Source: Phallusia fumigata (Eukaryota > Chordata > Ascidiacea > Phlebobranchia > Ascidiidae). Taken from it: DNA of 64,000 bases. Numbering within the stretch: the stretch's first letter is position 1; each line of letters opens with the position of its first letter. This document shows positions 13,275 to 25,129 of the stretch, piece after piece. The notes beneath the pieces were generated by a model, which was not told where the DNA came from, searched no databases, and was given only the letters and a program-made list of their open reading frames with translations. Where the stretch lies: NCBI GenBank assembly GCA_008931825.1, contig QXVZ01023286.1, forward strand, positions 3,625 through 67,624, in the 5' to 3' direction. A program made the position numbers and the translations under genes.

Positions 13275-13912
13275 CACTGCACCAGATTGGAAAGAATGAC
13301 CTGTGCAATATTTTGGTTTTGACCCTACAATCCACGCACTCTCGGTGATTTGAGAAAAATCCATGCACAATTTTACAATCCACGCACAATCTTCACCAAC
13401 TGGTTTATTTTGTAAAAAGATGGTTGATTTGCGAAAAAATCGTACAGCTTTAACAACTACCAATACATCTTTAACGGCGACGCATCTCGGTGAAATCGAA
13501 AACACAGAAAAACGTAAAATTTGTACGCATGACTGCATGTTGTTTAATGTTTCCAAAAATATTTTATGACCCAGTGTTTCCTAACTTTTGGTACGCGAGT
13601 AAATATTTTATTCGAATCAAAAAATAAGGAAATTACAATGTTCAAAAGGCTTACCTTACCGTAAAACGCAGGTTAGGTTGTGCCGCCGAATATTGAAAGT
13701 TAACAAGCGTGACATGAGTTAAAATGGTTGCGGAGCACTGTTCTATTTCTCACAATTTCGTATGTATTGAAGCGTGACTAACATCGAGTTGCATCAAATA
13801 AGCTTAGTAGTCAGCGCTGTTAAAAATAAGTAGTCCGCGTAAATCTGCGCAATAAAAAATTTTTGGAACTAAATCCTCCGCGCATAAATTGAACTTTCCA
13901 ATCTGGCCACTG
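13275..13912. mobile_element. Candidate non-autonomous DNA transposon with ~20-bp TIRs
   Basis: The left end CACTGCACCAGATTGGAAAG (13275-13294) is the near-perfect inverted partner of the right end, CTTTCCAATCTGGCCACTG (13894-13912). The 640-bp interior has no convincing coding sequence. The CA-TG...CCAGA ends suggest a hAT-like family, but no matching 8-bp target duplication is visible, so the exact borders are uncertain. Confidence 0.5.
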
Positions 13913-14133
13913 CATGTCTTAATAGCTACTACACAACAAACCAACCTTGAACCGTTCAAAATTTGGCCAAATAGGACCCTACCCTAAGGAACATGCTTAT
14001 AAAATTTTTCGAGGAAATAAATAAATTCATTATGACATAAACCATAAACCTAAGTTGTTTGGTTTAAAGGAGTTAACAAACCACATTTAATCACTTGCGT
14101 TCTGTTTTATTGACAGGTACATCATACTTGATC

Positions 14134-16433
14134 ATGGCTTATGAAGGTCCAAACTCATGTGATTTTAACACAATCAACCCAAGTTTCACAGGTAACCTTT
14201 TTCTCAATTTGACAGTATCAAAATGGTAACTTTGAGGAATGTATTCTTTCTATTTTCAGCTCCACCGACAAGGTTTCCTGTGTATAGCAACCAGGTGAAT
14301 ATTTTGTGTTTGATACTGTGATTTGTTAAGCTGATCAGATTTTACTCGATTAAAGCAATGTCTCAGTATAACTTAACAGCATTGAAACCTCAAATCTATA
14401 AGCACAAGGTAGTTTAATTACCCACTTGGCCATCTTGATACCCATTGCAATGACAAATTTTACAAACAAGCATATTTTGTGGTTCCGATTGGAAATACTT
14501 CAACCCATATTTCAAAAAATATTTTGACAATCCAGGCTTTTGGAGTATCTGGTGAGTCATGGCGTACCCCTGTCTCAATGGGACAGGATGATAGTTACAA
14601 GAAGATGTTGCACCTTCAAAATCGATGTGCTTCATTTCCGGTGGATTTCGCAGCTGCCCCAGTAGGAGATGCAATGGCTATGAGTGGTTTGTTTCACTTG
14701 AGATTAGAACAGCAAGACATCACAAAATGCTTCAGGTATTTTATAGAAGTTTAAAAAGGGTGGGATTTTTAACAGCCTTGAGTGTTTGGTAAACACACAA
14801 ACCTATGATTCATGTTTTCTGAACTTGAACACACAAAATGTGTGTTACATTCTAACCGATGTAGAATGATTTGTTCAAAGTTTTAGAAATTATATCTGTG
14901 TGGATAAAATCCAACGAGTAAAGTGAAGTAAAGATAATATTGCCTTATTAGTTTAAAAACAATGTTTATTCATGTTTGCATATTTTGTTTTCTGTAGCTG
15001 TGGAAAAGTGCAGAATAATTGGAAGGAAGGAAAAAATGTGCTGGATACAAGTTTGCATGAGCCTAATTGTCTGCATTTTACAAACATTCACAGGTCATAC
15101 TCCGGTAAGTTTTTTTAAATAGTTTACAGACAAACACGAGTTTAAAAAGAAAATATGTATACATACTTACTTGTATAGCGTAAATCGTAAAATTGATTTC
15201 AAAGATTTTTGTTTATGTGCTAATAATATTGAATTATGAAAGCTTGCATGTCAATTTGAAATTAGTTATTAATTTCCTGTAGGTCCTGTTCTGTTTCAAA
15301 GTGCACCTGAAATCCCCCTTGAAACTGACACTGCTGAAGGTAATGTAAATTTTGTGTTCCTATTTGAAATTCATTTTTAAATTCTGAAACCAACTTGTTA
15401 GAAGTTGGATATTATTGTTCTGTGTCCTAATTGGTCTGTTGCATCAGTTTTAACTACAGAGCAAGTAAATATTTGCTTTTTGTGTATGTATAGTTCCAGT
15501 GTGTTCGCTAGCCATTCCAACCGCTGTAAAGCAACTGGTTGGAGGGATGGTCAACAAGGGGAAGTCCCTTCTGTTTAGTTACTTTGTTGATGAAGGTTGG
15601 TGATTTCACATGTCATGCTTTTTTAGAAAAGTAAAGTTAGTATGTGGTTTAAAATTCATTGCCGAATAATACCAGCATGTGCCAATCCCTCAAAATGGAT
15701 GTGAAGAAAGTCTGAGTTGGCATGCTGTGATCCTAAAATCGATAGGCACTTGCATGTTTGTCCTTCATCAATAAGTACATTTTTGTTTGTTAGGTGAAAA
15801 TCCTGGTACTTTGCTGGATAGCCAAGAAGTTTTAAAGGAAAACAGCATGAGAGTGAATAAAAAAAGTGAAAAAGATGCATCATGTAAATCATTTTTTTTC
15901 TTTCTGCCTGTTCATAACTTTTTGTCTGCTGTTCATCTACATCTATCAGTGTATGACTACCTATTGTTAGGGATAGGCTGTGTCAAATGTAAAAGCATCC
16001 TACATTTTTATGCAGCAAACTAGATACAACAAGCAAAAAAACAGATGCTTTTGTTCTTTTCATGAAAATAAATATAGTGACTAATATTTTGTCATGTCAT
16101 ACTGGTGTGACAACGTAATAACCCAGCAAGCATGGCTATGCATTAAGCATTGCACATGACATGTTCAGCCAAACAAAACATTTCATTTTTGGCCTGGCAC
16201 TGCTCTTTGCATCTACAAATTTCCTTTACTTCCAATTTAACCATTTGCAGTTCTATTATTTGCAAGCAAAAGATAAAATATTAATCTTGACATTGTTCAA
16301 ACATAAACATAATGAATGTTTTACGAAATAACTTTACCGGAATTCCAACACATTAGCACACAATATCTTTTCAGATTCATCTGATGAGGAATTATCTGAC
16401 AGTGTGGATATATATGGACCAGGAACTATGTAA
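14134..16433 (+). CDS. Single-BIR-domain protein, second paralogue, eight exons
   Basis: Exons 14134-14191, 14260-14294, 14536-14735, 14998-15104, 15283-15339, 15494-15595, 15794-15883 and 16375-16433 keep one frame and give about 235 residues. The start is the first ATG after an acceptor at 14116. The BIR finger spans exons 3-4: GDAMAMSGLFHL, ITKC, then C-x2-C-x18-H-x3-C with GKVQNNW. The fourth exon is 107 nt with the same phases as exon four of the gene at 5221-7649. The C-terminus is acidic (SSDEELSDSVDIYGPG) and parallels that gene's tail. The regions between finger and tail are barely alignable, so the duplication is old or that segment evolves fast. Function is not established. Zinc binding and an IAP-like regulatory role are inferred from the fold. 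Confidence 0.75.
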
Positions 16434-18600
16434 AGATTTGGAAATGGGTGTATATTTGTATAAATTGTGCATGCTTGCAGCTCTACAACATTTCGTTATG
16501 CTGCATGAACATTTGATACACATTACCATGCTATTTTCACATTAGTTTAGCCATTTTAACTGGGTGCTTGACTTTGGTACCTACCACCAAAATCTCTTAT
16601 GCAATCATGTTTAGCCAAAAAGTTTAGTTTTAAATGACAGCAACCTTTCAACAAAATACTTTTTTTTACGTTTTGTACCATTTATAATATTTATTAAATA
16701 TCGTTTGTTTTATAGTTTGTAATTTCATAGTGGCATGAAAAACTGTTGTTTATGTTTTTTGCTGATTTGCTGCTGTGCATGTCTGACCTGTTTCTGCTGG
16801 CAGAAATGTGTGACTTGTTTTGATGTTTTACTTCTATTATTTATGTTATTGAACTTTTCGGGTTGGTTTTAATTGAGTCTGCTGGCAGAATGCTTAACTA
16901 CGTGAGTGCTGTTGAAATGACTGCCGCTGCTTTTTCTACTTTTGTACAACAGTGTGTCTGTTTTTCTACTAAATTTTTTTCATTGTGTGTGCTTGGGTTG
17001 TAAATGTAAAAATGCATGAAATGTTTGAGAGGCAAGAAGTTATTGTTTAGTTGGGTTTTAAAGTTCAAACCATTAAAACTGTGCCACATGTTTTGGGTGG
17101 CACTTCACACATCAATATATATGTTCGATGCTTGTGAATCTTGGTAGCATGCTTTTGCCTCATGTGTTTTCCTTTGTTGCAAAGCTTTTTGTCTATTTGT
17201 AACTTTTCTGTGCAAATCCTAGCAATGTCCAATTACCGCAGCTTGGAACAAGACCACTATCTACCACAAACTGCCGTCAACATCTGGACAAAGGTCACCA
17301 GAAAAGATTAAAATGTAAAGAAAGGCCTTATCTATAGTTTTCATCACAATTTGTGGTTTTAAAAATGATTTTTTTTAGCAAATTATAAGTATTTTAATTA
17401 GAATTTACAAACAAGCAAGTAATACACCAAACATGAAACTGTCAACAACAACAACAACTGACGTGGTCCGTCACAAGGCAACCTACAACTTACTGCGCTC
17501 CGATTCTTACTAAGGTGCTAAAACAGCTTTGCTCTAACAGAGTAACAAAAAAGTTTGAGTCAAACTACATTCCACAAGGCTGGGGACCTATTATATACAG
17601 AACGAGATTATTTATTTCGGAACAACTCGTATCGCATTAAAATGAACAAAAAAGTTTCAAGGGAAACAAGGAATTCTGCGTACTGTAGGCTACGTCAAAA
17701 CCGCCTGTAAAGAACAAACATTGCAGTAACATCTAAAACTTCCTATCTAAACTCCGTTCTGTAAGAAGTATGGCACGGTAACACCGTAAGAAAAAAATTG
17801 GACTGCCTACATGTAAGAACTACCTACTGATACCGAATGCGGTTTAGTAACTGCCGTCAGGCATTTATCTGCTTTTAAAAACTGATTTTTTCACCTGCCT
17901 CTGTTTAAACATGGTCCTTTGTCATTTTTCATCTGTCTCCTGTTTAAACATGGTTCCTTGTAAGACATATACCTATCTCCTAACAGTTTAGCGCCTGCGA
18001 CTGCGAGCCATAGGTTAAGTTTGGGGATTCAACAGATGACCTTTAAAAATAAATCCTAAAACACGGGGGCATATGAGGTATTTATTTTTGCAACTTTTTG
18101 CTGCAATCAGCAACACCATTTCCGAGCCCTTCCTTCATAACTACTGTCCTACTGTCCATAACTAAGTGTTTAAAAATGGTTGTGTGAAATGAATTTCATG
18201 CTTTTACCAAGTGGTTGCGTCATAAATTTCAGAAATATTTTCTAAACATGGGGAGTTCTCACCCACAGTGTTGTTGCACCACTTTACACGATTGGAACAT
18301 CACATGACGAAGACGTAATCGTTAAAAAAAAGTTGTCTGTAGGATTACGCCATCTCACAGAAATCGTTAAAAGTGGCCTACACCTCATTGTTTTTGGTTA
18401 ACATTGATATGTCAGACCACTCTTACTGAAGAACTGAAATGAACTAATCCCCATCAGGGTATACCAATCATAGCAGGTTAGATAATCAAAAAGTATGTGT
18501 GTAATTAATCACACAGCCTATGTTCGATAAAAATTAAGTTGCATTTGAATTCGTCGCTGATGATTTCTATGGATCTACGCCGAACGCCTGCTTCGTGATC
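16434..18600. other. Intergenic stretch, no gene recognised
   Basis: AT-rich DNA downstream of the second BIR gene. It holds a short imperfect duplication around CTGTTTAAACATGG (17903-17955) and nothing else supported. ORFs are under 65 codons. Confidence 0.5.
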
Positions 18601-18722
18601 ACGTGATCGTCACGAGTCTCTCCTTGATGGTTGTGAAATAACCGAAAACAGCTGAGAAGCGAAGCGGCTTACTGATCTGTAAATATCATCGAAAAAATTG
18701 AATTTAATTCTCCATCTTCAAG
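18600..18722 (+). promoter_or_regulatory. Candidate 5' noncoding exon with splice donor
   Basis: A locally more GC-rich stretch ends in TTCAAG followed by GTAAGTTT, a strong donor at 18723. It contains no ATG-led frame worth calling. It could be the first exon of a plus-strand transcript continuing to the ORF near 19820. Transcription is not shown by sequence alone. Confidence 0.25.
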
Positions 18723-19814
18723 GTAAGTTTATGTTGTGTGTTTTAAACTTAACTGTTTTTGTGTTATAATTTGTTTTTGTTTTTATTTACAAATATTATT
18801 ACTAAGTTATGAATATCGTGCCGCTGTACTAGTTGCTGTAACTGTAGGAATTGCACTCCATGACAAAAAAGACAAACCTTGTTATTGAGGCAAGTTAAGT
18901 TTGCTATGTTCACAATATGGGTATTTTTTAGGTTAGGTTGGTAAAAGACCGAAGGAACATCTTTCTATGTTTGCCAGCTAAGAACACATCCACGCCAGAA
19001 ACTTGATAAAAGTACGTTCCTTGTTTATTCGAGCCTACTTGAGAAGTTTATGCTTGTTTAGGGAGTAAAAGTTATAATCTTCTGTTTGATGGAAACAAAA
19101 TACTTTTTTGTGTTTCTTAATTGGTGGTAACTAAATACTGACCCTTTACACATCGGGTAAAAATGCAGCCAAATATCTACACGGCATCCCCACCACGTTG
19201 CGCGTTTTGTGCCAAGGGCGCTACCGTGCCATTTTCTTGCCTCCAAGACACCTGACAAATTGTGGGCATGCGCTTTGCGAGCAAGGCAATTATTCTCAAC
19301 CGTAGCTCCTTTTATCATCCAGTTTAACTGGTATCAACGTTTCTATTGATAAAACAACTAAAATTGCTAAAATTGTCACGCATATCCTACTTTTTCCTGC
19401 TGAAAACATTGCAATATTTTCAATCGATGGCACTTGGAACGAACACTTAACAGTGATGATGACCCTAATTAGAACGAACACTTTAGATTGAACACAATGG
19501 TGACAGTTTGTTTCCATGCTCAAATAACCTGGGTTGCTATTATGTAAACTAAGGGGTTTGCCTTTAACACGGACACTAAAAAAAGCACTGACCAAAGAAA
19601 TCTTTGTAACTTGGAACTGAGGGAACTTATCAATATGTTCAGTGTTTTTATTGCACAAAGTTAGTTATATTATATTGACCAAGAACTTTTAACTATGGTA
19701 AAGGTATTTGTACTGGGAAGGATGTGAAAATATATCACGTCAAGCCCTGACGGCAGATCGATTTTTTAAATATTTGTTTAATGTAGGCCTACAGTTTATT
19801 GTGTAAAATATTGT

Positions 19815-20090
19815 TTTGTAGTACACCGCAGATGGAATCAGCGCCTCTCATGCTATACATTATGGAACCAACAAATATCACAAGGTTTAAGGGACTGCAT
19901 GAGTTTGCACAGCTTTATGGACTTGTTCTTAAGTACATCGGTGGAGTCAGTAGGTGGAAAGCGGAACAGAAAAAAAACAAAGGCGTCGGAACCTGAGGAA
20001 AAGTGGGGCAAGCGATCAAGAGTAGCGACTAACACAGATTGTGCTATATGCATAGGCTCCCTTAAAAGTCCTTCGGAGTTGCAGCTATAA
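19815..20090 (+). pseudogene. Truncated RING-finger-like fragment
   Basis: Two overlapping frames are involved. One starts with ATGGAATCAGCG after an acceptor-like CCGCAG. The other (19899-20090) runs through a lysine-rich segment (KRNRKKTKASEPEEKWGKR) into TDCAICIGSLKSPSELQL and then stops. C-x2-C plus GSLKSPSEL resembles the start of a C3HC4 RING, but the remaining zinc ligands are missing and no downstream exon was found. A broken gene copy or an unfinished exon model are both possible. Confidence 0.3.
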
Positions 20091-20897
20091 AAGTAAACTG
20101 ATGTTGTACAAGCAACGGGATAGTGTTCCTTGCTAAAATTTGGAACACTGTTGGCTCGACGCTACTGACCCAAATTTTTACCAAACTTCTCAATGAAATG
20201 GTAAATATTTGGCAGACGAACACATCAACTTGGCAATGCACATGTTGTAACAGCAGTCTTCCAACGTGATGGGTTGGCAAAGTTGTTTAGCCTTTATCAA
20301 GTTTTTGGACGAAAATCCGCAATTTACACTGACAAATAAATTTGTTCAAAACGTTAGTGTCCTCGAGAGATTACTGGGTAACAATGTCAAACACTTTCTC
20401 CCCAAAACAAGAAAACAATTTTGGTATCCGAAATGAATGAAACAATTTTGGTATCCGAAATACTTTAGGGAGTGCAAATGCGAAAACTTCTATTAAACAG
20501 CCTCATTAATTGCATGGGTGCTGTTATGTAATCAACACGCTAATACATCTATACTTCAGCTCGCGCACGACTCCATAAATCTATACATCGACCGGAGAGA
20601 CTACCAATTCGACCAAATAGACACTGGCCACGTTTGAAATCGGAAGACCACATTGGCATGGATCTCCACCAGGAATTCTTTGAGAACTTCCAATTATTTC
20701 CATTCGCACCCTGAGACGGACAGTGACAGAAGTTTCCGAAGGTTTGCCAGTAAAGAAACTGTTGTAAGATCCTGCTGCCAGGCGCGAAAGGAATAGGACT
20801 TTCGCACTCCGGGGCTACTTAAAAGGTGATGTGGTGTCGATGCCAATGTCACGCTGACATCCAAAACCAACTGTTGCAAAGGAACGTAAAACAAATA
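20091..20897. other. Intergenic stretch, nothing recognised
   Basis: Only short ORFs without splice support. A local repeat of AACAATTTTGGTATCCGAAAT occurs twice in a row near 20409-20462. Confidence 0.45.
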
Positions 20898-20905
20898 GGT
20901 TAGTA

Positions 20906-21203
20906 CAGTGGTTTTCAGTCTTACCATAATTATTAGTACAACGGTCCCCCTGCGGGTTTTTCGATGACTTAACTCAAATCAGCTTCACTCGTTAACTTTG
21001 CACCAACAAGGCTTTGTGTGTACCCCAACAGCATTCACAAAGCAGCGGTGGTGCCACAAAGGGCGCAATGAACGCTGCAGATGAAACGTACATCCGGAAT
21101 ATATTAGTAGCCACGCAAAATAAAGAGAGATTGAAGACGCTTCGTGGCCCCCTAAAATCGCCTCACACCTAGGGGACCGCGGACCCTACTTTGAGAACCA
21201 CTG
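20906..21203. mobile_element. hAT-type MITE, 298 bp, with 8-bp target duplication
   Basis: Ends are CAGTGGTTTTCA at the left and TGAGAACCACTG at the right, forming terminal inverted repeats of the CAGTGGTTCTCA hAT class. The flanking octamers are GGTTAGTA (20898-20905) and GGTTAGCA (21204-21211), a target duplication with one later change. There is no transposase coding sequence, so it was mobilised in trans. The near-intact duplication suggests a fairly recent insertion. Confidence 0.88.
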
Positions 21204-21211
21204 GGTTAGCA

Positions 21212-22236
21212 AGACGTTTGTGGAACCAACAACAGCTTTCTAGTCTTAATTTCGGCGGTATTCAACTACGACCAAGAGCATGATGGGGTTTCCTATTTTA
21301 ACGGGAAAGGAAAGATTTCTCACATTGCTCCGAACGATGCACAAGGTGAAGCGATCCTTACGTGACCTTTGTCCTTAATTGGGGCTGTTTCCGTGATAAA
21401 TTGGTCACTTTCATATAATTATTATGATCCCATTTAAAAGTGCTGGTATAAACAAAACCTAGTTGCATGAAAGTATCGTCAAACATGGTTTCCAATTCAA
21501 GTGCAACGCACCATATTTGTTCTGTTTGCAAAAGTTACTTAACAATCCGAAAAAATACGCGTTGAATATTTTCAGTCAATAGTAAGTAATATTGCCTGAA
21601 CTGTGATGTTGATCGCTTAAAATTTATTGTTTTAACTGCCGCTGCTTGGTCGTTACCTTCTGCCAAAGACTAAAATCCGTTTTAGTTGCTGTAGGAGTAG
21701 CTCCAACCGATTTTGACAATGAATTAGCTCCAACACAACTAAATTGCTCCGTTTTATACTAATAAAAAGGAGAGTTGATGTAAAAACTGAAGGGAACACA
21801 AACATATGACTGTCAACCACTGTAAGTTAACTGCCACAAAAGGTAGTTTTTAGAAAATGGGTATCGGAAAGGGGGATTCCCCGAAACGTCACTTCCACTG
21901 TAATACTCTGTGCGTGTACGTGTGTGAAATTTACAACCAGCCACATGTAAAAAATGCTGCCACTGAACGTTAATGCATATTTACACTGATTTTACAGAAG
22001 TTTATGACCACTGGCAAAAGTAATAGGTAGTACACGAAGATTTCTTGTCTGGAGCTTTCTGGAAATGCATCAGTTGGTTTCAAACAGCATGCTGGTAGCA
22101 AGAACTCTTGGTTAAAACTCGTATTTCGCTTTTTTTATTCAGGTATTGTAGTGCGGGTAACGATTAGCGCAGCAACAAATAACAAAATCACGAACACACA
22201 ATTATACTGTGGCGTTACATAAATCAAATAATCGAA
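21212..22236. other. Intergenic stretch, nothing recognised
   Basis: No family resemblance, repeat structure or long ORF was seen on either strand. Confidence 0.45.
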
Positions 22237-23195
22237 TTATTCGTCAGTTGTCACCTTTGCACGTAGATTCTGCCAGAAGTAGTATCTTTCTCGCATTAAG
22301 TTCTCACCTTCCTCAAATGGCATCTTGAAAACCAAATGGCGCTTGTCAGAGCTTTTGTAACTTGGCCATTTCGCAACGGTCTGTGGGCCATTTGGGTTTT
22401 GTTTTACGAGTTTTGATAACATACATAAATTTGGTACATTAGTTAAAAACTCTTAATCTATTGCAAATACTTGCTCGATAAAAACCTGTATTCACGAGAA
22501 CTCAAGTCATAATTCAATAACCTGCTGTCATTAAAATGCATGCGCCAGTGCAAATAATGCAAAGTCTGCAAAACTTCGAAACCCCACGAAGGATCCCATG
22601 TGGCGTTTGTAAGAACATTTAAATATTTAAATTAACTAACCCAGTTTTGGCAAAGTTACAGATATACGAAATCCATTGCCTGGACAAATTTTTCCCATCT
22701 TCTGTGAACTTCATGTCTTTAGCAACTGGACCGTTGCCAAATGGAACACTAAAAGTAAACACTACGTCATCAATATGGTCAGCTTCACAAAATACTGGCT
22801 TTTTTGTCATTGCTTTGCTGTATGCTTTGTCATGGTGCATTCGTAATTGCTGAGTCATGTAGTAGAAGTAGGTTGGATGACCATTGTGTGCAAATATTTA
22901 CCACACGTGTTCAAGACACTCTTGATATTAGTTTCCTTGCAAAATGATAGATTTAATTGAATATTGTGAATTAAAACAGTTCATTTTACAGCGCCATCCT
23001 TATTTTTAAATTTTGTTTGAAAAAAATTAAAGGAACCTGAATGGGCTATCGCTTGCTCCACACTTGACACCAGAAAAGCTATGTCAGCCTTTACTTGAGA
23101 TGAAAGTTTGCTCCACTCAAGTATTTGTCGTCAGGAGAAAACAACTTTGCGAATTCGTCTTGAACCAAAGCGACACCTTTATCCAGCGTGTCCGG
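22237..23195 (-). pseudogene. Carboxylesterase/cholinesterase-family 3' exons, probably decayed
   Basis: Three minus-strand blocks belong to the C-terminal part of a type-B carboxylesterase. Block 23095-23195 has a good acceptor and donor. Block 22641-about 22849 contains FCEADHIDDVVFTF and ends ICNFAKTG, the family's ADH-DD-F and NFAKTG signatures, with the charge-relay histidine in ADH. Block 22237-about 22412 starts NPNGPQTVAKWPSYK and ends at TAA. The last block lacks an AG acceptor at the expected phase, an in-frame stop lies just upstream of the middle block, and the phases of the first two blocks do not join. No catalytic-serine exon was found in the window. A decayed gene copy is the best reading; a functional gene with exons outside my recognition cannot be excluded. 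Confidence 0.6.
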
Positions 23196-23689
23196 CTGAA
23201 AATTAAAACACGCGCGAAACATTAATCGATCTTCCCAACAAAACATCAGCCTGCGTTTTGTTTATCATATTGTTTAAGTTTAAATCTTTCTACCGAATTA
23301 GAATCAGCTTTCCCAGCATTTCAATTCAGCAATTGGGCCTATGTATACGTATATTCGGCCTATCCTGGGCTATCTTTTACCAACTGAACTATACAGGCCC
23401 GGTATTTACGTATGTGTGCGTCTGTGTCATTATCATTACCGTTGGTCTCCGTGAAAGCTACAAGGGCAGATATCAAATTAGGTATGCTCATAAATGTTAT
23501 TTGCAGTTGTAATCCAAATGTACGTGTACAAAGCTCTTTTCGTGTTTTTGGTGTAACCATTGGCAAACTTGTTGCTTCATCAGTTTCTTACTCTAACATT
23601 ACGTCTCTTTTCAGTTTTTTAGAACAAACTCATGCTTAAAATCACCACCCGATTGCAATAAATCAATTTTAAACCATGGAAATACTGGT

Positions 23690-23842
23690 ATTCAAAACCA
23701 AGGATGGCAGTATAGGGTACGGTATACGCAGCAAAAATCAGCAAAAGGTACAGTGCGGTGGTGCGGTAAGCTCTTTGCGACGAGGTACATGGTACGAACA
23801 GCTCAAAACGTACTGTACCGTACTGCTATCCTTGTTCAAAAC
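23690..23842. mobile_element. Small palindromic (foldback) element
   Basis: The left arm AACCAAGGATGGCAGTA pairs with the right arm TACTGCTATCCTTGTT, extended inward by GGTACGGT-like complements, giving an imperfect inverted repeat of about 30 bp around a short core. It has no coding content. It is probably a MITE; the target duplication was not identified. Confidence 0.4.
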
Positions 23843-24172
23843 ACGTTACTCAAAAAAATCTAAAATTTAAACCGAGCTTACAGGAATGATATTGCAAATG
23901 CAATTAGTTTGAGTTGGTTTTAGGGGTTTTGTTTATAACGGTACAATATGCACAAAAGTGTAAACGTAAAACGCATCAAAAGATTAAACAACTAAACAGA
24001 ACTCCGTGGTTTTGCATTAGTTTATTATTACATGTTTTGTCACTGAAATCACATAAAAAAGAAATTTACCCATGGAGAATTATTTAAGTTTTCAAAACTT
24101 TTGGTTAAGTCATCAGGCTTAAACCCTAAGCATTCACCCAGTTTGCTAAAGACACATTGTTAAAAACTGTAG

Positions 24173-24335
24173 AAACCCAAATGGTACGGACATCGTGACT
24201 GAATGGCCTAAATACAAAAGCTCTGACAAGCGCCATTTGGTTTTCAAGATGCCATTTGACGAAGGCAGGGACTTAATGGGAGAAAAATATAACTTGTGGC
24301 AAAATTTTCGTGCAAGGATAGCAACTATACAATAA
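24173..24335 (+). pseudogene. Inverted solo copy of the carboxylesterase terminal exon
   Basis: This plus-strand exon encodes NPNGTDIVTEWPKYKSSDKR, then HLVFKMPFDEG, and ends at TAA (24333-24335). It is clearly homologous to the minus-strand block at 22237-22412. It keeps a proper acceptor (CTGTAG at its start) in the phase expected after an ACTGG donor exon, unlike the other copy. No other esterase exons were found upstream on this strand. It is most simply an inverted duplication of a gene end, whether or not it is still spliced. Confidence 0.7.
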
Positions 24336-24535
24336 TTTCTTTATTTGATTCATGAAACGTCACAATATAAGTGTATGTTTGTGATTTTGTTAATTATAGC
24401 TACTCTAGTCAGTGTCTGCACTGACTCCTCAATTAAATCACGACTTGTGAGTTTTGATCAAGAAGGATTGCTACTATGACGGTAACAAGACAGGTTTACG
24501 GATAAATATTCCAGTTTGAAACTGGTTTTGACCGG

Positions 24536-25119
24536 CCTTGGTGTTTTTTCGAAAATCGGGTCACAATTTTATGTTTCCGATTCCGGTTTAAACCGGTTTG
24601 GAGGTTCGGTAGAAGGCCAAAACCGGTGAAAACCAGTTTCAAACTGGAATATTGAGCCGAAAACCGACCAAAAACCGGAATTTCCATCGATTTTTTGACC
24701 TCCCAAAACCGAAAAATGAGCAAGGCTATAGCCTTGGTGTTTTTTCGAAAATCGGGTCAAAATTTTATGTTTCCGATTCCGGTTTAAACCGGTTTGGAGG
24801 TTCGGTAGAAGGCCAAAACCGGTGAAAACCAGTTTCAAACTGGAATATTGAGCCGAAAACCGACCAAAAACCGGAATTTCCATCGATTTTTTGACCTCCC
24901 AAAACCGAAAAATGAGCAAGGCTATAGCCTTGGTGTTTTTTCGAAAATCGGGTCAAAATTTTATGTTTCCGATTCCGGTTTAAACCGGTTTGGAGGTTCG
25001 GTAGAAGGCCAAAACCGGTGAAAACCAGTTTCAAACTGGAATATTGAGCCGAAAACCGACCAAAAACCGGAATTTCCATCGATTTTTTGACCTCCCAAAA
25101 CCGAAAAATGAGCAAGGCT
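24536..25119. repeat. 196-bp element repeated three times in tandem
   Basis: Units start at 24536, 24732 and 24928 and are almost identical; units one and two differ at about one base. Each is rich in CCGG palindromes, such as CCGGTTTAAACCGG and CCAGTTTCAAACTGG. Just left of the array, 24506-24536 is an inverted copy of a unit-internal segment. A diverged copy in the opposite orientation lies at about 26397-26585. The period is not a multiple of three, so the long minus-strand ORFs here are artefacts of the repeat. Confidence 0.95.
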
Positions 25120-25129
25120 ACGGATACAC

